Under the pieces are notes generated by a model that saw only the letters and a program-made list of their open reading frames with translations, had not been told where the DNA came from and ran no database searches. A stretch of DNA of 64,000 nt from Halohasta litchfieldiae (lineage in GTDB: Archaea > Halobacteriota > Halobacteria > Halobacteriales > Haloferacaceae), in contig NZ_CP024845.1 of NCBI RefSeq assembly GCF_002788215.1, positions 2,852,001-2,916,000 on the forward strand, given 5' to 3'. Every line of letters begins with the position of its first letter. The stretch's first letter is position 1. Below are positions 7,642 through 18,760 of this stretch, piece by piece. Position numbers and translations under genes: made by a program.

Positions 7642-9717
7642 ATGAGCAACGACAGACAAACCCTCGAAAGCCTCAGTCAGCACTACCAAGCATCGGTTCC
7701 AGAAGATCTGCGCGAAGCCAAAACCTTCGACTGGTATCTCGACGAGGTGACCGACGATCCGCGGATCGCCCGCAACGCCCACCAGCGCGTTGCCGATATG
7801 TTCGACCACTACGGCACCACCTACGACGAGGATGCCGGCGTCGTCGAGTACACGATGGCTTCCGAAGACCCGTTACACGACGGTGAGAACGTGTTCTACG
7901 GGCGGGAGGTCCACGAGTCGATTCACGAGTTCGTCAACAAGGTCAAATCCGGCGCACGGGGACTCGGCCCCGAGAAACGAATCAAACTCCTGTTGGGCCC
8001 TGTGGGCTCGGGCAAATCGCATTTCGACTGGCTCGTCCGGCGCTACTTCGAGAACTACACTCTCCAAGAAGAGGGCCGAATGTACACCTTCAGGTGGGTC
8101 AACCTCTGTGACGTCATCCGGGATCAGGACCCCGCCGACGATGTCGTCGAGTCGCCAATGCATCAGGACCCACTCGTCTTGCTGCCACAGGAGCAGCGGG
8201 ATATGATCATTGAGGGGCTCAACGAACGGCTTGAGGCTCCGTATACCATCCGAAACGAACAGCATCTCGACCCCGCCAGCGAGTTCTACATGGATACCCT
8301 GCTCGCTGAGTACGACGACGACCTCGAGGCGGTGTTCAACAACCACATCGAGGTTATCCGACTCGTCGCCAGCGAGAACAAGCGACAGTCTATCGAGACC
8401 TTCGAGCCGAAAGACAAGAAAAATCAGGATGAAACCGAACTCACCGGCGACGTCAACTACTCCAAACTCGCGATCTACGGCGAATCGGACCCACGAGCGT
8501 TCGACTACGCCGGGGCGTTCTGTAACGCCAATCGTGGTATCTTCTCCGGCGAGGAGCTACTGAAGCTTCAGCGAGAGTTCCTCTATGACTTCCTGCACGC
8601 GAGCCAAGAGCAGACGATCAAACCCAAAAACAACCCTCGGATCGATATCGATCAGGTGATCGTCGGCCGGACGAATATGCCCGAATACCGCGAAAAGAAG
8701 GGCGACGAGAAGATGGAGGCGTTCAACGACCGGACCAAACGCATCGACTACCCCTACGTGCTCGAATACGAGCAGGAAGCCGAAATCTACGGGAAGATGC
8801 TCCGGAACGCCGACGTGCCCAACATGAACATCGAGCCACACACCCTCCAGATGGCGGGTCTGTTCGGCGTCCTGACACGAATCGTCGAGCCGAACGACGA
8901 ATCGGTGTCGCTGGTTCAGAAGGCCAAAGCCTACAACGGCGAGCTGAACGACGACGATACCGATGTGAAAAAGCTCCGTGAGGATGGCGAGGCACAGGCC
9001 GATATCGCCGAGGGGATGGACGGCGTCTCGGCCCGGTTCATCGGCGACGAAATCGCCGAGGCGATCATGGATTCGACCCACCGCGACCGGAACTACCTGA
9101 GTCCGCTGACGACGTTCCGCCACTTCGAGGAGAACCTCGAAAACCACGGCTCCATCCCGGAAGAGAACTTCGAGCGCTACCAGCGCTACTTGGAGATGGT
9201 CCGCGAAGAGTACAAAAACCGGGCCATCGAGGACGTGCGGCACGCTCTGGCCTACGATCTCGATGAGATCCAGCGGCAGGGCGAGAAGTACATGGATCAC
9301 GTGATGGCTTACATCGACGACGCCACCGTCGCCGACGAGCTGACCGGCCGCGAACAGGAGCCCGACGAGACGTTCCTCCGGTCGGTCGAGGAGAAACTCG
9401 ACATTCCGGCCGACCGCAAGGACGATTTCCGTCAGGAAGTGTCGAACTGGGTTTCGCGTCGCGCACGTGAGGGGATCAGCTTCAACCCACAGGACAACGA
9501 CCGGCTTCGCCGCGCCCTCGAACGCAAGCTCTGGGAGGACAAGAAACACAACATCAACTTCTCGGCGCTGGTCTCGGCGAACGAACTCGACGACGACGAG
9601 CGGAGCGCGTGGGTCGACGCCCTCCGCGAGCAGGGATACTCCGAGGAAGGCGCTCGTGAGGTCCTTGAGTTCGCTGGGGCGGAAGTCGCCAAAAGCGAGC
9701 TCGAAGAAGATGTCTGA
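7642..9717 (+). CDS. PrkA-type serine protein kinase / AAA+ ATPase (first copy)
   Basis: This 691-residue protein is a PrkA family member. It has an N-terminal AAA-like ATPase with Walker A GPVGSGKS at residues 119-126, a long central helical region, and the PrkA C-terminal kinase-like part. Relatives are E. coli YeaG and Bacillus PrkA, which act in stress and stationary-phase signalling. PrkA has also been reported to have protease-like activity in bacteria, so the kinase role here rests on family knowledge. The start at 7642 (MSNDRQTL) was chosen over an upstream in-frame ATG in the leader. It overlaps the second prkA by 8 bp and heads a four-gene operon. Confidence 0.9.
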   Translation: MSNDRQTLESLSQHYQASVPEDLREAKTFDWYLDEVTDDPRIARNAHQRVADMFDHYGTTYDEDAGVVEYTMASEDPLHDGENVFYGREVHESIHEFVNKVKSGARGLGPEKRIKLLLGPVGSGKSHFDWLVRRYFENYTLQEEGRMYTFRWVNLCDVIRDQDPADDVVESPMHQDPLVLLPQEQRDMIIEGLNERLEAPYTIRNEQHLDPASEFYMDTLLAEYDDDLEAVFNNHIEVIRLVASENKRQSIETFEPKDKKNQDETELTGDVNYSKLAIYGESDPRAFDYAGAFCNANRGIFSGEELLKLQREFLYDFLHASQEQTIKPKNNPRIDIDQVIVGRTNMPEYREKKGDEKMEAFNDRTKRIDYPYVLEYEQEAEIYGKMLRNADVPNMNIEPHTLQMAGLFGVLTRIVEPNDESVSLVQKAKAYNGELNDDDTDVKKLREDGEAQADIAEGMDGVSARFIGDEIAEAIMDSTHRDRNYLSPLTTFRHFEENLENHGSIPEENFERYQRYLEMVREEYKNRAIEDVRHALAYDLDEIQRQGEKYMDHVMAYIDDATVADELTGREQEPDETFLRSVEEKLDIPADRKDDFRQEVSNWVSRRAREGISFNPQDNDRLRRALERKLWEDKKHNINFSALVSANELDDDERSAWVDALREQGYSEEGAREVLEFAGAEVAKSELEEDV

Positions 9718-11977
9718 CGACTACATCACCAAGGCAGACCGCCAGCTTCAGCGGGCCTACGAGGGACCGATGAGCCTCAACGAATACGTCGACGCAGCCT
9801 TCGAGTCGCCCTCAATCGCGGCCCACGCGAGCCGATATCTGCTGGCGGCTATCGAATCGATGGACACCCGAACGGTGATCGAAGAGGGCGAAGAGCGCGA
9901 GCGCTACCGCTTTTTCGACGATCCGCACAACGACGGGGAACACGCGGTCCTCGGCAACACCGCGGTTCTCAACGCATTCGTCGACGATCTCCGAACAATT
10001 GCGGCAAACCGCGGCAAGGGCGAGAAGATCATCTGGTTCGATGGACCGACTGCGACCGGGAAATCCGAACTCAAGCGGTGTCTCGTCAACGGGCTCCGGG
10101 AGTATTCGAAAACCCCGGAGGGTCGACGCTATACCCTCGAATGGAATATCACGGGCGCTGACAACAGCGGTACTGGGTTGAGCTACGGCGAGAACGTCTC
10201 CGACGACGACCAGTGGTACGAGAGCCCGGTGCAGGTCCATCCGTTGACGATCTTCCCAAAGAGTGTCCGCGAAGACCTGCTCGAACAGCTCAACGAACTC
10301 GATGTCGACGGCCCGCCCATCATCATCGAGGGCGAAATGGACCCCTTCAGCCGGGAAGCCTACGACTACCTCGAATCCCAGTACCGGCAGGCAGGCAACC
10401 GGAAGCTGTTTTCCTCGATCACCGACAAGGCTCATCTTCGGGTAAAAAACTACGTCGTCGACGTGGGGCGGGGGATCGGTATTCTCCACTCCGAGGACGA
10501 CGGCACGCCGAAAGAACGGCTCGTCGGCTCGTGGATGCCGGGGATGTTGCGAGAACTCGATTCCCGTGGCCGAAAAAACCCCCAAGCGTTCAGCTACGAC
10601 GGCGTGCTCTCGCAGGGTAACGGCCTCCTAACTATAGTCGAGGACGCCAGCCAGCACGCCGATCTGCTGCGAAAACTGCTGAACGTCCCCGATGAGGGAC
10701 GCGTGAAACTGGACAAGGGGATCGGGATGGATATTGATACCCAACTGATTATGATCTCGAATCCGGACCTCGATGCCGAACTCGACCAGTACGCAGACCG
10801 GAATGGGCGGGACCCACTGAAGGCGCTCAAACGTCGACTCGACCGCCACGAGTTCCGATATCTGACCAACCGCCGACTGGAGGCTGAACTCATTAGGCGG
10901 GAACTAACGGCCGAAAAGAGCGTGTGGGCGGATCTCGACGACGAGGAGATCGAAAGTCGGGTTCAGGCACCGCTATCGGTGGCGATCCGTGACGGTCGCG
11001 GCGAGACACGCGACCGCGAACTGGCACCGTTTGCAGTCGGGGCGGCGGCGATGTACAGCGTCATCAGTCGACTCGATGGCGAGGAGCTTCCGGCCGACCT
11101 CTCGCTTATCGAGAAGGCCCGACTGTTCGAGCAGGGATATCTGCAGGATGGCGACGACCGACGGGATATCGACGAGTTCGATATCACGGTCGACTCCGAC
11201 GGCATTCACGGCATTCCAGTCACCTATACGCGGGATATCATCGCGGATCTGCTCCACGAAGAAACCGGTCGCGGTCATCCCGACCATCCCGTCGAGGACG
11301 TGGTGATGCCCGAAGACGTGCTGAACGCGATGGCCGAGGATCTCTCGTCGGCTCCGGTGTTCTCGCGGGCCGAGGCCGCGGAGTACGAAAACAGACTCCC
11401 AATGGTGAAAGACTTCATTCTCGAACGGCAGGAAGACACGGTGTTGAAGGCACTGTTGTCGGGCAAAAGCGTCTCGAAGGAGACGGTCGCCGAGTACGTC
11501 GAACACGTCTACGCGTGGGAGGCCGACAACCAGATCGACACCGAACGCGGCCGCGTCGACCCCGATCCGCTTTTGATGAAGGTCTTCGAGACCGAACATC
11601 TCGGGCGGTTCGATGACAGCGATTACACCGGCAACACGCCCTCCGAGGCGGTCACCGCGTTCCGCCGTGAGAAGGTCATCACCGCGCTGAATCGGTACGC
11701 GTGGGAACACCGCGACGAGGGGTTTTCGATTGACAACGTCGACTTGACCTCGATTCCGGTGATTCGAGCCGTCCTCGAGACCTACGACTGGGGCGATGTC
11801 AAGCGGATCTATCCGGAGTTCGACCCCAGACAGTGGGAGGATCCACCGGCAGGGACCGTGACCGAACGACTGAAAGACGAAACAGTCGACACGCTGTGTG
11901 AGGGCCAGTACTCCCCGGCGTCGGCCGAACTGACAACCCGTGCGGTAATGGCTGAGGTGAGACACAAATGGGACTGA
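9710..11977 (+). CDS. PrkA-type serine protein kinase / AAA+ ATPase (second copy)
   Basis: This 755-residue PrkA paralogue starts at [12 protein letters not shown] inside the last codons of the first copy. It carries Walker A GPTATGKS at residues 112-119. Its sequence differs from the first copy throughout, so the pair is an old duplication rather than a recent one. It is expected to work with the first kinase and with the YeaH and SpoVR products. It overlaps the next gene by 10 bp, which argues for translational coupling. Whether the two copies form a hetero-oligomer is unknown. Confidence 0.88.
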   Translation: MSDDYITKADRQLQRAYEGPMSLNEYVDAAFESPSIAAHASRYLLAAIESMDTRTVIEEGEERERYRFFDDPHNDGEHAVLGNTAVLNAFVDDLRTIAANRGKGEKIIWFDGPTATGKSELKRCLVNGLREYSKTPEGRRYTLEWNITGADNSGTGLSYGENVSDDDQWYESPVQVHPLTIFPKSVREDLLEQLNELDVDGPPIIIEGEMDPFSREAYDYLESQYRQAGNRKLFSSITDKAHLRVKNYVVDVGRGIGILHSEDDGTPKERLVGSWMPGMLRELDSRGRKNPQAFSYDGVLSQGNGLLTIVEDASQHADLLRKLLNVPDEGRVKLDKGIGMDIDTQLIMISNPDLDAELDQYADRNGRDPLKALKRRLDRHEFRYLTNRRLEAELIRRELTAEKSVWADLDDEEIESRVQAPLSVAIRDGRGETRDRELAPFAVGAAAMYSVISRLDGEELPADLSLIEKARLFEQGYLQDGDDRRDIDEFDITVDSDGIHGIPVTYTRDIIADLLHEETGRGHPDHPVEDVVMPEDVLNAMAEDLSSAPVFSRAEAAEYENRLPMVKDFILERQEDTVLKALLSGKSVSKETVAEYVEHVYAWEADNQIDTERGRVDPDPLLMKVFETEHLGRFDDSDYTGNTPSEAVTAFRREKVITALNRYAWEHRDEGFSIDNVDLTSIPVIRAVLETYDWGDVKRIYPEFDPRQWEDPPAGTVTERLKDETVDTLCEGQYSPASAELTTRAVMAEVRHKWD

Positions 11978-13296
11978 GAGATGACTTAGATCGGTTTCGT
12001 GAGGTCGGTGACCAGCGGAGACAGGATCTCGAAGAGTTCATTAGCTACGGTGATCTCGGTGGGTCGCGGCCTGATCAAGTAAAGATCCCGGTCAAGATCG
12101 TCGACCTCCCGGAGTTTAGCTACGATAAACGCTCGATGGGTGGCGTCGGCCAAGGTCAGGGTGGCACACCCCAACCGGGACAGCCAGTCGGCCCACCCGA
12201 GCCCGGCGACGGCGACGAGGAGGGCGAACCCGGCGAAGAAGGTGGCGAACACGAGTACTACGAGATGGACCCCGAGGAGTTCGCCCAAGAGCTTGATGAG
12301 GAGCTGGGGCTCGATCTCGAACCGAAAGGAAAGCGCGTCGTCGAAGAAATCGAGGGCGACTTTACTGATGTGACGAAGGTCGGACCCAAAGGGACCCTCG
12401 ACTTCGAGGAGCTGTTTAAAAGAGGGCTAAAACGAAAGCTCGCGATGGATTTCGACGACGAGTACATCCGCGAGGCACTGAAAATCGAAGGGAAAGGCCC
12501 CGAATCGATCTTCGAGTGGGCTCGCAGCGAGGAGCGAATTCCCGTCTCGTTTGCCTGGATCGAAGAGGCCTACAACGAGATCCCGGCCGACGAGCGCACC
12601 AAGTGGTCGAGCTTCGAGGAGTTCGAAGCAAACGTCGACCAGACCACTGTCGGCCAGCGAATCCGGCGAGATGGCATAAAGGAAATCCCGTTCCGCCGGG
12701 AGGACGAGCGCTACCGCCACCCAGAGATCATCGAAAAGAAGGAACGGAACGTCGTCGTAATCAATATACGGGACGTCTCCGGCTCGATGCGGGAACAGAA
12801 GCGAGAACTCGTCGAGCGGACGTTGACCCCACTCGATTGGTATCTCACTGGCAAGTACGACAACGCCGAGTTCCACTACATCGCCCACGACGCCGACGCC
12901 TGGGAAGTCGAACGCGAGAAGTTCTTCGGCATCCGCTCGGGCGGCGGGACCCGTATTTCATCGGCCTACGAACTGGCCGCCGAAATCTTGGAGGAATACC
13001 CCTTCAGCGAGTGGAACCGATACGTGTTCGCCGCCGGGGACTCCGAAAACTCCTCGAACGACACGAAAGATCGCGTCATCCCACTCATGCAGGAAATTCC
13101 GGCGAACCTCCACGCCTACGTGGAGACCCAGCCCGGTGGGACCGCGATTAATGCAACCCACGCCGAAGAGGTCGAACGCGCCCTCGGGACGACTGGCAAC
13201 GTCGCCGTGACACGAGTGACCCAGCCCGACGACGTGGTCGACGCGATCTACGAGATCCTCAGCACCGAAGACGGTGCGGAGAGTGATTCACAATGA
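11968..13296 (+). CDS. YeaH/YhbH family protein with VWA-like domain (UPF0229)
   Basis: This 442-residue protein is a UPF0229 member. A low-complexity Gly/Pro/Glu-rich stretch near residues 55-95 is followed by the conserved core, with a VWA-like metal-binding motif RDVSGSM at about residues 267-273 (DxSxS pattern). The C-terminal part, with FAAGDSEN and a Thr-containing segment, completes a VWA-type fold. Bacterial relatives YeaH and YhbH are encoded beside PrkA/YeaG and act with it in stress responses by an unclear mechanism. It overlaps the upstream prkA by 10 bp and the downstream spoVR by 4 bp. Confidence 0.9.
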   Translation: MGLRDDLDRFREVGDQRRQDLEEFISYGDLGGSRPDQVKIPVKIVDLPEFSYDKRSMGGVGQGQGGTPQPGQPVGPPEPGDGDEEGEPGEEGGEHEYYEMDPEEFAQELDEELGLDLEPKGKRVVEEIEGDFTDVTKVGPKGTLDFEELFKRGLKRKLAMDFDDEYIREALKIEGKGPESIFEWARSEERIPVSFAWIEEAYNEIPADERTKWSSFEEFEANVDQTTVGQRIRRDGIKEIPFRREDERYRHPEIIEKKERNVVVINIRDVSGSMREQKRELVERTLTPLDWYLTGKYDNAEFHYIAHDADAWEVEREKFFGIRSGGGTRISSAYELAAEILEEYPFSEWNRYVFAAGDSENSSNDTKDRVIPLMQEIPANLHAYVETQPGGTAINATHAEEVERALGTTGNVAVTRVTQPDDVVDAIYEILSTEDGAESDSQ

Positions 13297-15338
13297 AAGA
13301 CGAACGATTAGACGCCAGGCGGATCGCCGCCGGGCTCGACGAGTCGGTGTCCGAAGCAGCCAATCTGGCACGCAAACTTGGACTCGATCCCTACCCGGTG
13401 AACTACTGGATCGTCGACCACGACGAAATGAACGAACTCATCGCCTACAGCGGGTTCCAAGATCGCTACCCACACTGGCGATGGGGAATGGCCTACGACC
13501 GCCAACAGAAGAAAGACCAGTTCGGGATGGGCAAGGCCTTCGAGATTGTCAACAACGACAATCCCTCGCATGCCTTCCTGCAGGAGTCCAACACGATGGC
13601 CGACCAGAAGGCGGTCATCACCCACGTTGAAGCCCACGCCGACTTCTTCGCCAACAACAGTTGGTTCGGCCTCTACAGCGACCGCGGGGTCGACGGCAGC
13701 GATCCGGACGCCGCGGCCATGCTCGAACGCCACGGTGAGGCCATCGCCCAGTATATGGACGATCCCGATATCGAGCGCACGGAGGTCGAGCGGTTGATCG
13801 ATGCGGTACTCTGTATCGAGGACACCATCGATCAACATCGGACACTTGCGGCCGCAGACAGCGACGACGCCGATCACGATCTCGAAGACATCCACGATAG
13901 GCTCGATCAGCTCGGCCTGTCGGAGGACGTCCGCCAGCAGGTCTTCGACGAGGAGTGGCTCGAAGCGCGAGCCGCAGCCGACGAGGCCGCCGGGATCGAC
14001 GACCCACGGCTCGACGTAATCGCGTTCCTCAGAGACCACGGCAAGCGCTTCGATGCGGAGGCCGGGAAGGCCGTCGACCGCGAGGAATGGGAGACCGACG
14101 TCATCGAACGGCTGCGCGAGGAGTCGTACTACTTCGCGGCCCAAAAAATGACCAAGGTGATGAACGAGGGGTGGGCCGCCTACTGGGAGTCGCTGATGAT
14201 GGGCGACGAACGGTTCGCTGGCACTGATGAGTTCATCACCTACGCCGACCACCAGGCCCGCGTCCTTGGGTCGCCAGGGCTCAACCCCTACAAACTGGGC
14301 AAGGAGCTGTGGGATCATCTCGAAAACACGACCAACCGGCAAGAGGTTGCCGACAAACTGCTCCGCGTCGAAGGGATCACGTGGCGCAACTTCAAAGAGA
14401 CAGTCGACTTCGATGAGATCGCTGCACTGCTGGCTCCCGATCCAGTGATCGCTGGCGTCGACACCGAGCGACTCGACGAACTGGCCGAGATGGCCGACGA
14501 AGGCGACCCGCGAATCGACGCTGAGGCAGTCGACCGTGCGATTGCAACCCGAGATGGTGAACTCGACAGCGACGATCCCGAGGCCATCGACGTCGACCGC
14601 TATCCGTGGAAAGTCCTCACCTACGAGGGGTTGGCCGAACGCCACTTCTCGCTGGCCAAACGGCAGAACCGGGGGTTCATCAAGCGGGTCGACCGCTCGG
14701 AACTCGAACAGCTAGCACGCTATATGTTCGACGACGAGAAGTACGTGACTGTCGAAGAAGCGATTGCGGACGTCGACTACAGCGCTGGCTGGGACCGGAT
14801 GCGCGAAGTTCGCGAAAGTCACAACGACGTGACGTTCATCGACGAGTTCCTCACCGGCGAGTTCGTCCTCCACAACAACTACTTCACCTACGAGTACTCC
14901 CACGCCGGCGGCGAGTATCGCGTGGCAAGTACGGCCGCCGAGGACGTCAAAACAAAGCTCCTGTTGCAGTTCACCAACTTCGGTAAACCCTCGATTGCGG
15001 TGTACGACGGCAACTTCGACAACAAGGGCGAACTCCTCCTTGGCCACCGGTACAACGGGGTCGCCCTCGACATCGGCGAGGCCAAAGACGTGCTCGAACG
15101 CGTGTTCGATCTTTGGGGTCGACCGGTGAACCTGATGACCATCCGTACCGAGTACGACGACCACGAACTGGAGGTCGCTCGCAGGCGGGGCCGGGAACCC
15201 GAAGGCACCGAGGTCGGAATCCGAATCCGGTTCGACGGAACCGGGTTTGAGGAACACAACCTAGAGCCGGAACTCGCGGATGCAATCGAGGCCAGCGAGG
15301 TCGACTACGACACCAAGCCCGACGAATGGCTGGCGTAG
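13293..15338 (+). CDS. SpoVR family protein
   Basis: This 681-residue protein belongs to the SpoVR/YcgB family, seen from the N-terminal core [33 protein letters not shown] and the His-rich [11 protein letters not shown] stretch. It is longer than E. coli YcgB (about 510 residues) because of an acidic insert around residues 150-260. The name comes from a Bacillus spore-cortex locus. Archaea do not form spores, so the shared role must be more general, probably as partner of PrkA and YeaH. It overlaps yeaH by an ATGA junction and ends the operon. Confidence 0.9.
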   Translation: MKDERLDARRIAAGLDESVSEAANLARKLGLDPYPVNYWIVDHDEMNELIAYSGFQDRYPHWRWGMAYDRQQKKDQFGMGKAFEIVNNDNPSHAFLQESNTMADQKAVITHVEAHADFFANNSWFGLYSDRGVDGSDPDAAAMLERHGEAIAQYMDDPDIERTEVERLIDAVLCIEDTIDQHRTLAAADSDDADHDLEDIHDRLDQLGLSEDVRQQVFDEEWLEARAAADEAAGIDDPRLDVIAFLRDHGKRFDAEAGKAVDREEWETDVIERLREESYYFAAQKMTKVMNEGWAAYWESLMMGDERFAGTDEFITYADHQARVLGSPGLNPYKLGKELWDHLENTTNRQEVADKLLRVEGITWRNFKETVDFDEIAALLAPDPVIAGVDTERLDELAEMADEGDPRIDAEAVDRAIATRDGELDSDDPEAIDVDRYPWKVLTYEGLAERHFSLAKRQNRGFIKRVDRSELEQLARYMFDDEKYVTVEEAIADVDYSAGWDRMREVRESHNDVTFIDEFLTGEFVLHNNYFTYEYSHAGGEYRVASTAAEDVKTKLLLQFTNFGKPSIAVYDGNFDNKGELLLGHRYNGVALDIGEAKDVLERVFDLWGRPVNLMTIRTEYDDHELEVARRRGREPEGTEVGIRIRFDGTGFEEHNLEPELADAIEASEVDYDTKPDEWLA

Positions 15339-15347
15339 GCGGTCCCT

Positions 15348-15505
15348 ACCGTTTTGCAAGCGATGGTTCGCGCGACAAGAGACTCGTCGCAGCCGTTGAT
15401 CGCAACGTCGACGCCCTCACCGACGGGCGCAGTTGCGGCGGCCTTGCCGAGCCCATGGCTTGAGGCAGTTACGAGCGCAACGTTGCCGGAGAGTTCGAGA
15501 TCTAT
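15348..15505 (-). pseudogene. N-terminal fragment of a short-chain dehydrogenase/reductase
   Basis: On the minus strand from 15505 down, one frame reads DLELSGNVALVTASSHGLGK followed by AAATAPVGEGVDVAINGCDE and SLVARTIA. This is the first beta-alpha-beta unit of an SDR protein, with the cofactor loop TASSHGLGK. The position expected to hold the start Met reads ATA. The similarity stops after about 50 residues, near the 3' end of spoVR. No remainder of the enzyme is present, so this is a decayed leftover, and the fragment differs from the SDR domain at 1693. Confidence 0.65.
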
Positions 15506-15559
15506 GCCGGAGCAGTTGCGAAGAATCCGAAGAAGCGTTAGTCGTCGAGGTGGTGAAGA

Positions 15560-16987
15560 TTACTCGTCGAGTGCCTGCCAGGAGAGCCGCGGGTTTCGGG
15601 CGGCGTCGACCTGATCGATCCGACCCGCAGTGGTCCGTGACGGTGCGGTTTCGATTGCCTCGTCAGTGTCACTGTAGGCGTTGTTGAACGCCTCGGCGAG
15701 CGTGTCGAGAGTCCGTCGACTCTCGATCTCGGTCGGCTCGGTCAACATTGCCTCCGGAACCATCTCGGGCCATTTGGTCGTCGGCGGATGGACACCAAAG
15801 TCCAACATTCGCTTGGCGATATCGGCGGCATCACGGTCGCCCGCGGTTGCGGCGAACTCGTGGTGGAACGGACCGTATGGCACGTCCATCTCCAACTGCT
15901 CGGCGAGGTAGTTGGCATTTAACACGGCCTTGGCGCTCGCGTCTGACAGTCCCGCGTCGCCCAGCCGGGCGATGTAGGCGTAGGCTTTGACTACCACGAG
16001 CCAGTTGCCCGCGAAACCGTGGACCTTGCCGATTGATTGGGCCGGCTCGAAGCGCTCGTAGTCGCCGTCATCGGTTTCTCGAACGCGGGGCGTCGGGAGG
16101 AACGCGGCGAGATCGTCGACCACGCCCACTGGTCCGGCTCCCGGCCCGCCGCCGCCGTGGGGCGTTGCAAACGTCTTGTGGACGTTGTAGTGCATAATAT
16201 CGAACCCCATATCGCCGGGGCGTCCCCTGCCGAGGAGGGCGTTGAGGTTCGCACCGTCGTAGTAGAGTAGGCCACCCACGTCGTGAACCGTCTCGGCGAT
16301 TTCGACGATATCGCGCTCGAAGAGGCCGACCGTGTTGGGATTGGTCAACATCAGCGCGGCAGTCTCATCGGAGACGGCAGCTTTCAGCGCTTCGAGGTCG
16401 ACACGCCCGCCCTCGTCGGAGGGGAGTTCAACCACGTCGTAGCCCGCCATCGCCGCGGTGGCGAAGTTAGTACCGTGGGCCGACGCCGGGATGATGACCT
16501 CGCTGCGGTCGTTGCCGTGGTGTTCGTGGTAGGCTTTCGCGATGAGGATTCCCGTGAACTCGCCTGCGGCTCCGGCGGGTGGCTGGAGCGTGACTGCGTC
16601 CATCCCACCGATGGTTGCGAGGTACTCCTGCAGACCGTGAAGCAGGCCGAGGTTCCCCTGTGCGCTCCGCGCCGAACGGTCGGGGTGGATCGCCGCGTTC
16701 GGGTCGGCGGCGACGTCCTCGGTGAACTTGGGGTTATATTTCATCGTACAGGAGCCGAGCGGATAGGGGCCGCTGTCGATGCTCCAGTTCATCTGGGAAA
16801 GGCGGGTGTAGTGACGGGCTAACTCCGGCTCCGAGAGCGATGGCAGGGTGAGATAGTCACGAGTGAGGTCGTCCGGAAGCGGCGACTCGTCTTTGCCGCT
16901 GATCTCGACAGTCGACGTGTCCTTTTCCGACAACAGTGGTTCGTGTTTTGCGTCGTCTTCGGTGTATTGGGCTTGGTCGTAGATCAT
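15560..16987 (-). CDS. gcvPB: glycine dehydrogenase (decarboxylating) subunit 2, P-protein
   Basis: This 475-residue protein is the C-terminal half of the split glycine cleavage P-protein. The pyridoxal-phosphate lysine is Lys271 in MHYNVHKTF, followed by the glycine-rich loop PHGGGGPGAGP. With GcvPA it decarboxylates glycine and passes the aminomethyl group to lipoylated GcvH. It overlaps gcvPA by an ATGA junction and is the last gene of the operon gcvT-gcvH-gcvPA-gcvPB. Length and motifs are as expected for archaea and Gram-positive bacteria with the two-subunit form. Confidence 0.95.
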   Translation of the reverse strand: MIYDQAQYTEDDAKHEPLLSEKDTSTVEISGKDESPLPDDLTRDYLTLPSLSEPELARHYTRLSQMNWSIDSGPYPLGSCTMKYNPKFTEDVAADPNAAIHPDRSARSAQGNLGLLHGLQEYLATIGGMDAVTLQPPAGAAGEFTGILIAKAYHEHHGNDRSEVIIPASAHGTNFATAAMAGYDVVELPSDEGGRVDLEALKAAVSDETAALMLTNPNTVGLFERDIVEIAETVHDVGGLLYYDGANLNALLGRGRPGDMGFDIMHYNVHKTFATPHGGGGPGAGPVGVVDDLAAFLPTPRVRETDDGDYERFEPAQSIGKVHGFAGNWLVVVKAYAYIARLGDAGLSDASAKAVLNANYLAEQLEMDVPYGPFHHEFAATAGDRDAADIAKRMLDFGVHPPTTKWPEMVPEAMLTEPTEIESRRTLDTLAEAFNNAYSDTDEAIETAPSRTTAGRIDQVDAARNPRLSWQALDE

Positions 16988-18315
16988 CAGGCGGCCTCCT
17001 GTAAGGCGTCGACTAACCCATCGGTCGCGTGGGAAGTGGTCTCGGTGAGACAGATCTGGAGCAGGTGGTCCTCGATAGCGTGGATCGCGTACCCTTCGGC
17101 CTCGACGTCTGCAGTGATCGCCGCTGCTGGCTGATCGGTGTGTACCACGAACTCACGGAAGTGGTGTCGGTCGTGGATTGGGGCTTGATACCCCTCTATG
17201 TCGTCGACGCGCTCTGCCAGCGCCGCGGCATCTCGAACGCAGTCCTCGGCGAGGTCGACCAGTCCATCGGGACCGAGCGAGGCGATATGTATCGCCGCAC
17301 GGAGCGCGACCCACGCCTGATTCGTACAGATGTTGGAGGTCGCCCGCTCCTTGCGGATGTGCTGTTCGCGGGTCTGGAGCGTGAGCGTGTAGGCTCGGCG
17401 CTTGTCGACATCACTGCCGACACCGACGAGTCGACCCGGAACCTGCCGGAGGAACCGATCACTGGTCGCAAAGATTCCGAGCCCCATTCCGTAGCTGGTC
17501 GGGAGACCGAGCACATCGGCCTCGCCAACGACCACGTCAGCACCGACGCTGGCAGGCTCTTCAAGCAACGAGAGCGCAACGAGATCCGAGCCGAGACAGA
17601 ACACCGCCTCAGTGTCGGTGGCGAGCTCGCCGATCTCGCTGAGCCCTTCCTCGATGGTGCCGCGAACGGTCGGGTTCTCGGCGTAGATCATGACCGTCTC
17701 CTCGCCAGCGAGGTCGACGAGGGCTTCGCGGTCGACGTTGCCATCATCCATCGGATAGGATTCGACACTGAGTCCCGCACCGTCGACGTAGTTTTCGAGC
17801 ACCGACCGCTTGCCCTCGCGGAGCAGTTCAGGTACGAGAATCGTTTGGCCGCTGGTCTCTCGAACACGGTCGGCCAGCAGGGCGGCCTCCGCGAGTGCAG
17901 TTGCGCCGTCGTACATCGAACAGTTGGCAACCGGCAGGCCAGTGAGTTCGACCAGCATTGATTGGTACTCGAAGAGGGCTTGGAGGAAGCCCTGTGTGAT
18001 CTCGGGTTGGTACTGGGTGTAGCTGGTGAGGAACTCCGCGCGATCCGAGAGGTGGTCGACAAGCGAGGGGACGTAGTGGCTGTAGTGGCCCCGTCCCATG
18101 AACTCGGTGAGGTCGTCGTTGCGGGCGAACAGTCGCTGCATCTCACCGCGAATCGCCTGCTCGCTCCGGGGTTCGATACCGAAGTTGCCGTCGAAGGCCA
18201 CCTCGTCGGGAATATCGAAGAGGTCGGCTTCGGTGTCGACGCCGACCGAATCGAGCATGGCGGCGGTTTCCTCGGCCGTGTGCGGTGCAAACGGGCTGCC
18301 GTCTGTATCTGTCAT
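16987..18315 (-). CDS. gcvPA: glycine dehydrogenase (decarboxylating) subunit 1, P-protein
   Basis: This 442-residue protein is the N-terminal half of the split P-protein, recognised from [40 protein letters not shown] and [12 protein letters not shown]. It pairs with GcvPB to form the active pyridoxal-phosphate enzyme of the glycine cleavage system. The start ATG lies 21 bp downstream of the gcvH stop codon, and the stop overlaps the gcvPB start. Confidence 0.95.
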   Translation of the reverse strand: MTDTDGSPFAPHTAEETAAMLDSVGVDTEADLFDIPDEVAFDGNFGIEPRSEQAIRGEMQRLFARNDDLTEFMGRGHYSHYVPSLVDHLSDRAEFLTSYTQYQPEITQGFLQALFEYQSMLVELTGLPVANCSMYDGATALAEAALLADRVRETSGQTILVPELLREGKRSVLENYVDGAGLSVESYPMDDGNVDREALVDLAGEETVMIYAENPTVRGTIEEGLSEIGELATDTEAVFCLGSDLVALSLLEEPASVGADVVVGEADVLGLPTSYGMGLGIFATSDRFLRQVPGRLVGVGSDVDKRRAYTLTLQTREQHIRKERATSNICTNQAWVALRAAIHIASLGPDGLVDLAEDCVRDAAALAERVDDIEGYQAPIHDRHHFREFVVHTDQPAAAITADVEAEGYAIHAIEDHLLQICLTETTSHATDGLVDALQEAA

Positions 18316-18336
18316 TTATAAAAGCTCAGTTCGTGG

Positions 18337-18720
18337 TTATGCAATCTGGTCACGATACTCGTCGGCCGAAAGCAGGTCGTCGAACTCGCTGTCGTCGCTG
18401 GGGTCGACTTCAAGCATCCAGCCATCGCCGAACGGGTCGTCGTTGACGAGTTCGGGTTGGTCGAAGAGATCTTCGTTGACCGCGGTCACTGCGCCCGAAA
18501 TCGGGGCATAGAGGTCCGAAACGGCTTTAATGGATTCGACGACACCGAAGGCCGACCCGGCGTCGATCTCGTCGCCGACGGCGGGCAGTTCGACGAAGAC
18601 GACATCGCCCAGTTCGTCTTGGGCGAAATCGGAAACCCCGATCCGGACCGTCTCGTCATCCGTTGTCGTCCACTCGTGCGATTCGAGATAGCTCAGGTCG
18701 TCGGGTACATCAAAACTCAT
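18337..18720 (-). CDS. gcvH: glycine cleavage system H protein
   Basis: This 127-residue lipoyl-carrier protein carries the lipoylated residue Lys65 in the context [12 protein letters not shown]. It shuttles the aminomethyl group from the P-protein to the T-protein. The start at [17 protein letters not shown] was chosen from family alignment, since the open frame extends upstream through non-conserved sequence. It lies 40 bp downstream of gcvT and just upstream of gcvPA. Confidence 0.95.
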   Translation of the reverse strand: MSFDVPDDLSYLESHEWTTTDDETVRIGVSDFAQDELGDVVFVELPAVGDEIDAGSAFGVVESIKAVSDLYAPISGAVTAVNEDLFDQPELVNDDPFGDGWMLEVDPSDDSEFDDLLSADEYRDQIA

Positions 18721-18760
18721 CTGTGGTGGGTTGGTGTGTGTTGGTCGGTGGCGGGTATGA

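Noticed and set aside
8557-9549. A 330-codon open frame on the minus strand opposite prkA
   Set aside because: Same reason: prkA is unmistakable on the plus strand.
13308-14645. A 445-codon open frame on the minus strand opposite spoVR
   Set aside because: The plus-strand SpoVR match is clear and the antisense frame is a composition effect.
15354-15687. Two plus-strand frames after spoVR
   Set aside because: They overlap the SDR fragment and gcvPB, and are rich in Arg and Ser without protein-like segments.
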